Source: CAVTSA01 sp963737225
Lineage (GTDB): Bacteria > Chloroflexota > Dormibacteria > Dormibacterales > Dormibacteraceae
Assembly (NCBI GenBank): GCA_963737225.1
Contig: CAVTSA010000005.1
Span: 62,001 to 126,000 of the forward strand
Length of the DNA stretch: 64,000 nt
Direction of reading: 5' to 3'
The position numbers and the translations under genes are program-made. This document shows, one piece after another, positions 25,678 to 34,300 of this stretch; the stretch's first letter is position 1; every line of letters starts with the position of its first letter. The notes under the pieces were generated by a model that saw only the letters and a program-made list of their open reading frames with translations, was not told where the DNA came from and made no database searches.

Positions 25678-27222
25678 ATGAGGAAGATCGGCGAAGTGTT
25701 ACGGCTTCGCGCCGCCGGCCTGAGCCATCGCGAGATCGCTCTGAGTGTCGGTATCGGCCAGACCACGGTGGGCGAGTACCTGGCCCGGGCCCAGGCGGCC
25801 GGTCTGAGCTGGCCCCTGCCGCCGGAGATGAGCGAGCCCGCGCTAGGGGAGGCGTTGTTCCCGACGCCGAGCGCGGCGATGGCGGCGAGCAGGCCGGTTC
25901 CCGACTGGCGGACGGTCAATCAGGAGCTCAAACGGACCAAGGGGGTGACACTGAAGCTGCTCTGGCTGGAGTGGCGGGAGCAAGAGCCGGACGGCTTCGG
26001 GTACAGCCAGTTCTGCTACCACTACGACCGCTGGCTGTCGTGCGGTGACCCGGTGCTGCGGATGGAGTACGCCGGCGGCGAGCGGCTGTTCGTCGACTTC
26101 TCCGGCGAGCGGATGAGCTGGTACGAGGCGGAGCGGAAGTCGGCGGTGCCGGTCGAGGTGTTCGTGTCGGCGCTGGGCGCCAGCGGCCTCATCTACGCGG
26201 AGGCGACGCCGGGCCAAGATCTGGAGTCCTGGTTGATGGCGCACGTCCACGCCTTCGCCTCGTATGGCGGGGTGAGCGAAGCGGTGGTGCCCGACAACCT
26301 GAAGTCGGGGGTGACGCGCGCCTGCTGGTACGACCCCGACATCAACCCCGCCTACCTCGAGCTGGCGCGCAGGTACGACACCGTCATCCTGCCCACGAGG
26401 GCGGGAAAGGCCCGGGACAAGGGCGCCGTCGAAGTCGCTGTGCAGGTGGTCGAGAGGTGGGTGATCGCACCCTTGCGCAACCGTCGCTTCTTCAGTCTGG
26501 GAGAGCTCAACGACGCCATCCGTGGACGGGTCGACGAGATCAATCGGCGCGCCTTCCGGGGAATGCCGACGAGTCGCCAGGACCTCTTCGAGGAAGTGGA
26601 ACGGGCGGCGCTGCGGCCGCTCCCCACCCAGCCCTACGAGTTCCAGACCATCAAGCGTGCCACCGTCAACATCGACTATCACGTCGAGTTCGAGGGCCAT
26701 TTCTACTCCGTCCCCTACCGCCTGGTCAAGGAGAAGGTCGAGCTCTGGAGCTCGCAGTCCACGGTCGAGATCCACCACCGCGGACAGCGTGTTGCCTCCC
26801 ACCTCCGCGCCTACGGCAAGCAGCGCTTCATCACCAAGGCAGATCACCGGCCGGCATCTCATCGCGCCCACCTCGAGTGGACCCCCAGCCGCATGATCGA
26901 GTGGGCGGCCGACAAGGGCCCCTCGGTGGCCGGGGTGGTCGAGGCCATCCTCGATGCCCGACCACATCCCGAGCACGGCTACCGCAGCTCGCTCGGCGTG
27001 ATGAATCTGGACAAGCGCTATGGCTCAGTGCGCCTGAACAACGCCTGCGCCCGTGTCCTCGCCATCAGCAGCGTGCCGTCCTATACCGCGGTCAAATCGA
27101 TCCTGGCCGAGAACCGCGACCTCCTGCCGCTGCCCCCAGCTCAGTTGTCGCTGCTCCCGGCGCCGCCGACCCATGCCAACCTGCGCGGCCCCGACTACTA
27201 CTGCAACCAGAAGGAAGCCTGA
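25678..27222 (+). CDS. istA: IS21-family transposase IstA
   Basis: A transposase of 514 residues starting at ATG 25678 after AGGAGGAG. The N-terminal helix-turn-helix is LRLRAAGLSHREIALSVGIG; the DDE core includes FVDFSGERMSWYE (first Asp), VVPDNLKSGVTRACW (second Asp) and KGAVEVAVQVVERW (Glu). The C-terminal Mu-type beta-barrel region (FYSVPYRLVKEKVELW) is present. It is full length and appears intact. It overlaps istB by the shared A of TGATG. Without a functional IstB, transposition should be impaired. Confidence 0.93.
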   Translation: MRKIGEVLRLRAAGLSHREIALSVGIGQTTVGEYLARAQAAGLSWPLPPEMSEPALGEALFPTPSAAMAASRPVPDWRTVNQELKRTKGVTLKLLWLEWREQEPDGFGYSQFCYHYDRWLSCGDPVLRMEYAGGERLFVDFSGERMSWYEAERKSAVPVEVFVSALGASGLIYAEATPGQDLESWLMAHVHAFASYGGVSEAVVPDNLKSGVTRACWYDPDINPAYLELARRYDTVILPTRAGKARDKGAVEVAVQVVERWVIAPLRNRRFFSLGELNDAIRGRVDEINRRAFRGMPTSRQDLFEEVERAALRPLPTQPYEFQTIKRATVNIDYHVEFEGHFYSVPYRLVKEKVELWSSQSTVEIHHRGQRVASHLRAYGKQRFITKADHRPASHRAHLEWTPSRMIEWAADKGPSVAGVVEAILDARPHPEHGYRSSLGVMNLDKRYGSVRLNNACARVLAISSVPSYTAVKSILAENRDLLPLPPAQLSLLPAPPTHANLRGPDYYCNQKEA

Positions 27223-28001
27223 TGCACATCCAGCCCACCATCGCCAAGCTCGAGCCGATCGGGCTCGGCGCCATGGCCGCCGCCTTCCGTGAGCAGCTCG
27301 ACAACCCCGGCCCCTACGCCGACCTCACCTGCGAGGACCGCTTCGGTCTTCTCGTCGACCGCGAGGTCGACTGGCGCGAGTCCAGACGCATCCAGACCCG
27401 ACTCAAGGCCGCCAAGTTGCGCTACAAGGCCGCTGTTGAAGAGATCGACTTCCGCACACCACGGGGGCTCGACCGGGCCACCGTGCTCAGCCTCGCCAAC
27501 GCCGGCTGGGTCACGCGCCAGCAGAACCTGATCATCACCGGCGCCACCGGATGCGGCAAGTCGTTCCTCGCCTGCGCCATGGCCCACTCAGCCATCCGCC
27601 AGAACCACTCCGCCCTCTACGCCCGCACCCCACGACTGCTCGACGACCTCGCTTTCGGACGCGCCGACGGACGCTAAGTGCGGCTCCTCGCGACGCTCCG
27701 GCGTGCCGAGCTCCTGGTCCTCGACGATTTCCTCCTCACCCCTGCCTCGGTCGAGCAGTGCCGTGACCTGCTCGAAGTGGTGGAGGACCGTGCGCAGCTG
27801 CGCTCGACTCTGGTCTCCAGCCAGATGCCCGTCGACCACTGGCACGCCGCGATGGCCGACCCCACCCTGGCGGAGGCCATCCTCGACCGCCTCCTCCATC
27901 GCGCCCATCGCATCCAGCTCACCGGACCTTCCATGCGACGGCGCGACCCCGAAACCGACCAGGATCCCTCGCAACCCCCCGACACTCCGGGTATCAGATG
28001 A
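27222..28001 (+). pseudogene. istB: IS21 helper ATPase IstB, interrupted by one in-frame TAA
   Basis: AAA+ helper (DnaC-like) that activates IstA. The Walker A motif is ITGATGCGKSFLACA and the Walker B is AELLVLDDFLL. An in-frame TAA at 27675-27677 sits between GRADGR and VRLLATLRR, exactly where the family usually has a Tyr (TAC to TAA is one base). Everything after it stays in the same frame to 28001. A nonsense mutation therefore separates Walker A from Walker B and should abolish ATPase function. Confidence 0.88.
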
Positions 28002-28279
28002 CTCGGACCTTGTCCCCGGCCCGCTATGGCCATCTCAGCACGTCCGTTTCTTGACCAGCGGCCGCTATCCCCTGCTCCGAAGCTCACGCCTGACCGGATG
28101 GCCCGGATTGCGTGATCGCTTTCACCCGGAATGGGTGACCGGATTCACCGGAATACGCACCGGGACCCCGGACGTCCAGCTCACCTCCGAACAACTTGCA
28201 GATTTGGTGAAGTCCGAACCATCGCATGCCGCATCCGGCTTGGTCACCGTCCGACGACAGCGCACCATGGCCCCTGGGA

Positions 28280-28459
28280 TCAGGCGCCGCCGTCCTCGAC
28301 GGTTACCCGCAGCTTCTCAGGAGCCGCTGACCCCAGCGCCGCCTTCTTGATGTAAATGCTGCCGACGACAGCGGCGCCGGCATTCGCCTCCACCTCCGTG
28401 TAGCGGAAGGTGCCCTTCGTCTCCTTCTCCTTCCGAAATTGAAGTGTCATCCTCTTCAT
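28280..28459 (-). CDS. Small conserved protein of ~59 residues (MTLQFRKEKETK family)
   Basis: It starts at ATG 28459. The sequence MTLQFRKEKETKGTFRYTEV, VVGSIYIKKAALGSAAPEKL, RVTVEDG is of a short, widespread actinobacterial type with no known function: a beta-strand-rich domain beginning with basic residues and ending in a strand before an acidic tail. The ribosome site is weak (GGAG). It stands alone between IS21 and the integrase relic. Confidence 0.65.
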   Translation of the reverse strand: MKRMTLQFRKEKETKGTFRYTEVEANAGAAVVGSIYIKKAALGSAAPEKLRVTVEDGGA

Positions 28460-28749
28460 GGCTGATCTCCGTGAGCTCCGGCCCTGGCTCCTGTGCGATA
28501 GGAACGTTTGTACGATCGTACACCCGCCACCCGTCGCCCCTGAACTACCGGTGCCCCGCTCACCAGGAGGCCCGGACGAAGCTGATCGAGGCGCTGGCCG
28601 CAAAGCTCGAGGTGACCTTTCCTTCAGGCGCGGACGAGCGCCCACCCACCGTTAGCCCGTCAGGCGGTGGCTGCAGACCCCGCGAGGTCCGAACGAAGAT
28701 CTGGTCCGCTACCGGGAGCAGCTCGAGCCCCACGTCGTGCCCACGCACG

Positions 28750-29285
28750 GGCGGTGCCAGGTTGACAGGCTGGAGCCCCAGCACGTGGAAGCGCTACTGC
28801 GGACGAAACGGGCTCGCATACTCCCCTCGAGGACCTGCAATCACATCCGCACGACCTCCTGAACGTATCTGAACGACGCCTTTCGTTAGGGCATCGTCCG
28901 CGGAAACGTCGGCGCCCTGGCCGGACCGATCAAGCAGGACGACCGGCGAGAGAGCATCATCCTCACGCCCGACCAGGTCAGCTCTCTCATCCGAATCGTC
29001 TGCAAACATCCCGACGGTCCGTTGTGGCTGGTGGCCCGCGCAACTGGTGCCTCTCGATCTGAGCGTCCTACGTTGGTCCGACCTAGACCTCGAGACGACG
29101 GTGCTCCGAATATCCAAGACGCTGCAACGCACTCCTGACGGTTTGGGCAAGTGCTTGCTCGCATCGCTGTACTGCAGCTGCGGCGGATTCGGACGGACAA
29201 CGGTCAGCTCGTGGTCGGCGCCGAACAAGTCCCTCTACCCCAACGCCTCGGCCGGGCTTTGCGGAAAGGCCAGGGTTCCGCTCGT
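28750..29285 (+). pseudogene. Tyrosine-recombinase (integrase) relic
   Basis: Pieces of a phage-type integrase are readable across frames. HVEALLRTKRA and SRTCNHIRTTS come from the N-terminal SAM-like domain, interrupted by TGA and TAG. Then follow GNVGALAGPIK and IILTPDQVSSLIRIVCKHPD, and after a frame change LDLSVLRWSDLDLETTVLRI, the start of the catalytic domain (usually GEALALRWSDLDLE). The catalytic Arg is not readable and the rest, with the HxxR and Tyr motifs, was replaced by the ISAzo13 element. It is the only integrase trace in the module region. Confidence 0.7.
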
Positions 29286-30580
29286 CTAAGGGCTTTCGCG
29301 ATAATTAACTGGGCAAATGGGCTACTTGTGATAGCCTCCGGGCATCGAAGCTGAAGCTGCTGTACGCACCCGCTGGGAAGCTGTGGCTCCCCACTTCAAT
29401 GAGCGCCAGCGTCGTCTGTGGGCGTGTGCCGAAGCCAGGGCCCTGGGCAGAGGCGGAATCTCCAAGGTCTCGCGAGCCACCAAGCTGTCACGCCAAACGC
29501 TCTACGACGGGATGAAGGATCTCGACGCTGCGCCGGCGATCGACGGACGTGTCCGCCGACCGGGTGCCGGGCGAAAGTCGCTGACCAAGACAGATCCAGA
29601 ACTGGCAGCGGCGCTCGACGCACTCATCGACCCGGACGTTCGCGGCGACCCGGAGTCGCCCCTGCGGTGGACGTGCAAGAGCACCGGCCAACTGGCGTTG
29701 TCCCTCACTCGCAGCGGGCACCCGGTCAGTCCGAGCACGGTCGGGATCCTGCTCAAGGAGCAGGGCTACAGCCTGCAGGCCAACGCCAAGACCCAGGAAG
29801 GGAGCCATCACCCAGACCGCGACGCTCAGTTCCGCTACCTGAACGAGCAGGCGCGTCAGTTCCGGGACGCCGGCCTGCCGGTGGTCTCCGTGGACTGCAA
29901 GAAGAAGGAGCTGATCGGCGAGTTCAAGAACGGGGGCCGGGAGTGGCAGCCGAAAGGAGAGCCGGTGCGGGTGAACATCCACGACTTCGTCAGCGAGCAG
30001 GGCAAGGCGATCCCCTACGGCGTCTACGACGTCGAGCGCAACGTGGGCTGGGTCAACGTGGGCCAGGATCACGAGACCGCCGCCTTCGCGGTCGAAAGCC
30101 TGCGCCGCTGGTGGCGGGGCGACGGCTCGCTCGCCTACCCCGATGCTGACCAGCTCCTGATCTGCGCCGACGGGGGCGGCGGCAACGGCTACCGAGTCCG
30201 GGCTTGGAAGCACGAGCTCTGGCGATTCGCGCAGGAGGCCGATTTGGCCATCACGGTCTGCCACCTGCCGCCCGGCACCAGTAAGTGGAACCAGATCGAG
30301 CACCGGCTCTTCTCGCACATCAGCATGAACTGGCGCGGCCGCCCACTCACCAGCTACGAGGTGATCGTGGAACTGATCGCGGCGACAACCTCCAAGACCG
30401 GCCTCAGCGTGCATGCCGAACGAGACCATGGCACCTACCCCACAAAGGTCCTGATCGACGACGCGAGAATGGACCCCATCGGCCTCCTCCCGCATGACTT
30501 CCATGGCGAGTGGAACTACTCCCTGGCACCCCCTGCCTGAGTGGTCAACTCGTCCGGATTATTGCGCCGAGCGCCCTTAG
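29286..30580 (+). mobile_element. ISAzo13-family insertion sequence
   Basis: Terminal inverted repeats CTAAGGGCTTTCGCGATAAT (left) and CTAAGGGCGCTCGGCGCAAT (right, reverse complement) bound 1295 bases, the normal size. It carries one transposase on the plus strand. The left end truncates the integrase relic and the right end coincides with the stop codon of the nitroreductase-DUF899 gene. Confidence 0.82.
29383..30540 (+). CDS. ISAzo13-family transposase
   Basis: A 385-residue DDE transposase. Residues ~10-50 carry a helix-turn-helix (GISKVSRATKLSRQTLYDGM). The family marks are RRPGAGRKSLTKTDPELAAA, DPESPLRWTCKSTGQLALSL, SVDCKKKELIGEFKNGGREW, ICADGGGGNGYRVRAWKHEL and GTSKWNQIEHRLFSHISMNW, with Asp/Asp/Glu in the SVDCKKKE, CADGGG and NQIEH segments. 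The frame is intact, the start is a GTG at 29383, and the length is typical, so the element may be active. Confidence 0.93.
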   Translation: MAPHFNERQRRLWACAEARALGRGGISKVSRATKLSRQTLYDGMKDLDAAPAIDGRVRRPGAGRKSLTKTDPELAAALDALIDPDVRGDPESPLRWTCKSTGQLALSLTRSGHPVSPSTVGILLKEQGYSLQANAKTQEGSHHPDRDAQFRYLNEQARQFRDAGLPVVSVDCKKKELIGEFKNGGREWQPKGEPVRVNIHDFVSEQGKAIPYGVYDVERNVGWVNVGQDHETAAFAVESLRRWWRGDGSLAYPDADQLLICADGGGGNGYRVRAWKHELWRFAQEADLAITVCHLPPGTSKWNQIEHRLFSHISMNWRGRPLTSYEVIVELIAATTSKTGLSVHAERDHGTYPTKVLIDDARMDPIGLLPHDFHGEWNYSLAPPA

Positions 30581-31764
30581 TGTGCAGCGCCGAGGTCGTC
30601 GGAGCGTCCGGTTCGCAGGCGCGACCACTGGGCGATGGGGCGCGATCCCGGCGAGGAGCGCGGCGCTGGGGCCTTGCCTCCAACTCCGTTAGTGCGGATG
30701 GCGCCAGCGCCGTCCAATTGCCACAGTTGCGGCCAGCCGGGGGGCGAGTCCTCCCACGGCTCCTGGCGCCCGTACACGGTGAGGTCCATGAGTGCGTAGC
30801 TGTAGTCCATCGCCTCTGCGCCGCGGCGTTTCGTCCAGTAGGTTTCGAACACCCGGTCGCCGTCCCGCACGTAGCACACAAGGTGGAACAAGCCGACCTG
30901 GCGCCCGACGAGGAGCGCCTCGAGAGAAGGGAGCGCCGAGTACCACGGCATCTCCCAGCCCATGAAATCGTGATAGCGGATGCTCTCGTCGTAGGGACCC
31001 TGACAAAAGACCGCATAGGTGATGTCTCGAGAGTGGAGATAGGAGAGATCCGCGACCTGGGTGGTTACCCACGTGCAGCCTTCGCACTGTTCGGCGGCGG
31101 GGTGGCCAGTGTGCCACATGAAGTAGTAGGCGATAAGCAGCCGCCGGCCTTCGAACGCTCCGAGCAGAGTGAACGGTCCGTGCGGCCCGATCAGCTCAAG
31201 GTTTGCGTCCACCTCGACCATCGGGAGGCGCCGCCGAGCGGCGGCGATGGCGTCGCCCTCCCGCGTGTGCGCCTTCTCGCGGACTCGCAACTGGTCCAGT
31301 TCGGCCTCGAATGTGGCCCGGTCGACAGCCGCAGGCAGGCTGGCGGTCGGTCTAGGGATGAGCACCATCAGGGGGATAACGCGGCTGGTCTTCCGCGCCG
31401 TCTCAGCAAGGCTCGGATAGCGCTCGGCTGCTCTCGCGAACAGGCGGTCGCGGTTGTCGCCCGTCACCTCGTCGGCGAACACCTCCATCGTCTCGCTGCC
31501 GATCTCGATCCTCGTGATCGGGTGGACCTTGAGGTTCTGGTACCAGGCTGGATTCTTCGGCGCTCCTCCGTTCGCGGCCCAGACGAGGTAGCCTGCATCG
31601 TCAGGCAGGTACGCGAGCGGGCTGACGCGGCTCACGCCAGATTTCGCGCCCGTGTGGTGGAGCAACAAAAGCGGCGTGCCCTCCCACATGCCGCCCACCC
31701 GTCCGCTGTTGGCGCGAAACTCACTGATCAGGTTGGTGTTGTACTCCTCGCGTGTCTCAGCCAT
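30577..31764 (-). CDS. Fusion: deazaflavin (F420)-type nitroreductase domain + DUF899 thioredoxin-like domain
   Basis: A 395-residue protein from ATG 31764, after AAGGAGGGG. The first ~130 residues (GTPLLLLHHTGAKSGVSRVS, PLAYLPDDAGYLVWAANGGA, NPAWYQNLKVHP) match the Ddn-type F420H2-dependent nitroreductase fold. The remainder (RRLPMVEVDANLELIGPHGP, YYFMWHTGHPAAEQCEGCTW, DITYAVFCQGPYDESIRYHD, AMDYSYALMDLTVYGRQEPW) is DUF899, a thioredoxin-like domain with a Cys-x-x-Cys-like EQCEGC. It overlaps the upstream ArsR gene by one to three bases and closes a three-gene operon. The stop lies in the ISAzo13 end, so the last residues may be altered. Confidence 0.85.
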   Translation of the reverse strand: MAETREEYNTNLISEFRANSGRVGGMWEGTPLLLLHHTGAKSGVSRVSPLAYLPDDAGYLVWAANGGAPKNPAWYQNLKVHPITRIEIGSETMEVFADEVTGDNRDRLFARAAERYPSLAETARKTSRVIPLMVLIPRPTASLPAAVDRATFEAELDQLRVREKAHTREGDAIAAARRRLPMVEVDANLELIGPHGPFTLLGAFEGRRLLIAYYFMWHTGHPAAEQCEGCTWVTTQVADLSYLHSRDITYAVFCQGPYDESIRYHDFMGWEMPWYSALPSLEALLVGRQVGLFHLVCYVRDGDRVFETYWTKRRGAEAMDYSYALMDLTVYGRQEPWEDSPPGWPQLWQLDGAGAIRTNGVGGKAPAPRSSPGSRPIAQWSRLRTGRSDDLGAAH

Positions 31765-32123
31765 TAGCGCTCCCCTCCTTGCGGATCCTTCTTTCCTTCT
31801 GCATGGGCCGACTCGGCCAGCCTTTTGATCGTGGCGAGGCGCCGGTCCCACTGCGCGGCGAGTTCCGCCATCGCCGTGGTGGCCAGCTCGAGGCGGTCGG
31901 CCTCGACCTGGTAAAGGACCTCCCGACCCCGTTTGCGCCGGCTCACCAACCCGGCCTCTTCGAGCACGACCAAGTGCTTGGAAACCGCCTGGCGGGAGAA
32001 GGGCACCCGGCCGGCCAACCAGCTGGCGCTGACGTCATCGTTACTGACCAGGAGGTCGAGGACCCGACGACGCGACGGGTCGGCGACGGCCGACCAGAGC
32101 TCGTCGTCGGCGTGCGCAGTCAT
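31764..32123 (-). CDS. ArsR-family winged-helix repressor
   Basis: A 119-residue regulator from ATG 32123, overlapping the preceding gene by four bases. Winged helix: ELWSAVADPSRRRVLDLLVS, DVSASWLAGRVPFSRQAVSK, HLVVLEEAGLVSRRKRGREV. No Cys metal-binding motif is present, so it is not a metal sensor of the SmtB/CadC type. It belongs to the group commonly paired with SRPBCC (AHSA1) genes. It probably autoregulates the SRPBCC-ArsR-nitroreductase operon. Confidence 0.9.
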   Translation of the reverse strand: MTAHADDELWSAVADPSRRRVLDLLVSNDDVSASWLAGRVPFSRQAVSKHLVVLEEAGLVSRRKRGREVLYQVEADRLELATTAMAELAAQWDRRLATIKRLAESAHAEGKKDPQGGER

Positions 32124-32566
32124 CCCACCCGGCGCGTTGCGAGGACACTGGCGAGGCGGTCGAGGTACTCGCCCCACCCGCCCTGGTGCTCGTCAGCGTA
32201 ACGCTGTTTCTCCGCCCGCGGCCAGTCGAGCAGCTCGTGGCCGCTCTCGGTCACGCGAAGACGGGTCCGCTCGTCGCCCTCGGGCGTCAGTGTGAACTCG
32301 ACGAGTATCGAGTTCCCGGCAACTGGGTCCTCCTCGCCAGGGGGGTTCCAGCGAAACGAGAAATGAGTCGGTGGATCGACCGACTCCACGACCACCCGAC
32401 CGCTCTGGTCGCCGAATCCCAGGTAGCCATGAGCTCCGGGTTCCACGACGAGGTCCACTCGATCGGCGAACCACCGGCTCATCTGTTCGGGCTCGGTGAT
32501 GGTTCGCCACACCACCTCCGCCGGCGCATCGATCAGAAGCTCCCGCTCAATCACCAGGTCGGGCAT
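32120..32566 (-). CDS. SRPBCC / AHSA1-family protein
   Basis: A 148-residue START-like protein from ATG 32566; first gene of the operon with ArsR. The motifs VIERELLIDAPAEVVWRTIT, EPEQMSRWFADRVDLVVEPG, HFSFRWNPPGEEDP and RTRLRVTESGHELLDW are standard for AHSA1-type activator/lyase-like proteins. The C-terminal helix GGWGEYLDRLASVL closes the fold. These ArsR/AHSA1 pairs are common in actinobacteria; the ligand is unknown. Confidence 0.9.
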   Translation of the reverse strand: MPDLVIERELLIDAPAEVVWRTITEPEQMSRWFADRVDLVVEPGAHGYLGFGDQSGRVVVESVDPPTHFSFRWNPPGEEDPVAGNSILVEFTLTPEGDERTRLRVTESGHELLDWPRAEKQRYADEHQGGWGEYLDRLASVLATRRVG

Positions 32567-33114
32567 CAGGCATCGCCCCTTCCCACACACATCAGCCTGC
32601 AACCGATGGTAGCAGGATGTGGGGAACCCCGCAACCTCAGGTTGCACGATGCGCCGTCTTTGCGCAAACCGGGCCCACCAGCGGTGGCTCGAGATGCTGG
32701 GCCGGCCCCATCGCCGCAATCGCCCGACTTCCCGGTTTACCTTCTCGACGACGAATCAGCCATACGCGTCTGGGGCGAAATCGGAGACGAGACGGCCGAC
32801 GTCGTCGGCGAAGGAAGGTGGCGGTTCATCCCGGGCCTGGGCGCGCGTACTGAATGGGTGTGACCTGGCCGCATGTCTGCCCCCGCCGAGTAGTCGCGGT
32901 CGAGCGCGTCGCCTGAAGTCGCGTGTGGGATCGCACTCGACGACCAGGAGATCGGGGCCGCCCACGCGCGATACTGTCGCGACGGTCGCACTATCCGGGC
33001 GTCCGCCGTGCCCCGTCCACGGCGCCGGCCGACGCCTCTCGTAGCCAGGCCAGGAAGGCGCGCCGCGACCGGCGCTGCTCGAGGAAGTACCGGCGTCGAA
33101 CACCTGCGGATCGT
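32567..33114. other. Decayed DNA, possibly the rest of the IS21-like relic
   Basis: Minus-strand frames give fragments such as RAQFETGFLNDPQVFDAGTS in continuation of the neighbouring transposase relic, but no motif is certain. No other gene is supported. Confidence 0.3.
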
Positions 33115-33438
33115 TCAGGAACCCGGTTTCGAACTGGGCCCGGCGCAGCGCGTGGGCGGATTCGCTGTAGTGACCCTTCCTGGCGGTCCCCAGCTCAGCC
33201 AGCACACCCAACACCAGAGAACAGAACCTGCCTGGCGGTCGGGGAACTCCTGCAGCCGTTTGGCCAGGTACGGTCGGTAGGAATCGAGCTTGCTCGCTCG
33301 GAGCCGGACGATGGATTCCGGGGGTGGCTGGTGCTGCCACTTGGCCACGGTCGCCCGGTCCAGCCCGAGCTTGCGCGCGATGGCGGCGTCGGACATGCCG
33401 AGCTCGCCCAGGACCTGGATCTGCTTCCACTGCTGCAT
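33115..33438 (-). pseudogene. Transposase N-terminal relic (IS21-like helix-turn-helix)
   Basis: From a Met at 33438 the frame reads MQQWKQIQVLGELGMSDAAI, ARKLGLDRATVAKWQ, a helix-turn-helix of the IstA type, then SYRPYLAKRLQEFPD, which is the usual continuation. After that the frame shifts and the catalytic core is not readable. The element ends were not found. Confidence 0.6.
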
Positions 33439-33686
33439 CGTGATCAACCCCTGGTTCCTCCGCTGCGACGTCTGCTGGGTCGCATCGGAGCCTATGACCG
33501 CCGCAGCGGCCTCCACAAACGCGGGGTTTCTCGCGATCCCTCTCTACGAATGCTGGGTTTTAAACGATCCTTCTGCGGACTTTCTCGCGATCACTTCTGC
33601 TGAAGTCCTGACGATCCGTGACATGCGGGTCGCTTTTATCAGCCGACGATCTGCCACCACGCGAGGCCACGCGTCGAAGGTCTGGT

Positions 33687-33975
33687 TGCGTCAAAATCTG
33701 GGCCATCCTCGACAAATGTGCGCGATCGCGCGCGATTCTATAATGGTCCGGACGATGTTTGGACGGACCTGAGTTCAAATGTGGCTCCGGAGCACGGACT
33801 CGAACCGTGAACCTTGCGGATAACAGCGAACCGGTTACCGTCCGGCCCCGTCCGACGGCATCGGAAATCGTTCGGTCCTGAACTCGCGCGGACGGCCTTG
33901 CCGTCCGGTGTAGTCCGCCCCCATCCGGCCCCACTGCCCCGCGTTTGTGCGCGATTTGTGCGCGACGCAACGCGT
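33687..33975 (-). other. Module boundary 2: att-like junction around tRNA-Asn 3' half
   Basis: Boundary block in three parts. Part one (33687-33781) starts TGCGTCAAAAT and holds AATGTGCGCGA. Part two (33782-33826) is the 3' half of tRNA-Asn on the minus strand, from the anticodon loop to an encoded CCA (acceptor strand CTCCGGA, discriminator G, T-arm GGTTCGAGTCC). Part three contains a doubled TTGTGCGCGA (33945-33954 and 33956-33965). The layout of a core between repeated short words resembles an attP-type site of a tyrosine recombinase, as expected where two tandem elements meet. The same block recurs at 38.3, 45.0 and, in its first two parts, at 47.3 kb. Confidence 0.75.
33782..33826 (-). 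tRNA. 3' half of tRNA-Asn (GTT), copy 2
   Basis: The minus strand reads CTGTTATCCGCAAGGTTCAC, then the T-arm GGTTCGAGTCC and CTCCGGAG plus CCA. The anticodon loop has one base change (GTTATC for GTTAAC). There is no D-arm or 5' acceptor strand, so it is not a working tRNA. Confidence 0.8.
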
Positions 33976-34300
33976 CATAGCCTTTCCGCCGGTCACCGGT
34001 CCCCTCCTCCCCGCTCGACCTCGGCCGGCAGCTCCTCGTCGGCCGGGCAGAGCGAGCCCGCAGGATGGCCGAGTCGCTGAAGTCGGCGCCTGCGACCCGC
34101 TCAATAAGGATCCCGTCCATCTCGTGATACCGCATGCAGTGTCGGCTGCCGAGCAGATGGGCAGCGTTAATTAAGGTCGCCTGCCAGGTGCTCGACTCAG
34201 CGGCTGAACCTTGGGGTCCCGCCGCTCCATACGTGGCGTACCGGATCGCGCAGGGGACTGCGACTAGATCTGGGGTGAGAGACCAAGGGTGGGAGTCCGA

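Larger units (their letters stand above)
25432..28159 (+). mobile_element. IS21-family insertion sequence
   Basis: Ends with TGCGGAATCCGG on the left and TGCGTATTCCGG (reverse complement) on the right, each followed by further repeats of ATTCCGGG/AATCCGGG with CGGTCAC words, the multiple terminal repeats typical of IS21. It contains istA and istB with a one-base overlap. End positions are my best estimate; no target duplication could be fixed. Confidence 0.75.

Noticed and set aside
25843..26976. Minus-strand 377-codon frame opposite istA
   Set aside because: Antisense of an intact, motif-bearing transposase.
27675..27677. istB as two separate genes
   Set aside because: Both halves are in the same frame and together give one normal IstB; a single TAA at a Tyr position explains the break better.
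33782..33826. A complete tRNA-Asn gene
   Set aside because: No D-arm or 5' acceptor strand is present upstream of the anticodon loop in any of the five copies.
33560..34135. Long minus-strand open frames across the tRNA fragments (ending in ARFTVRVRAPEP-type strings)
   Set aside because: They are translations of the tRNA T-arm and boundary block; the same string appears at every copy and reflects RNA/att sequence, not protein.
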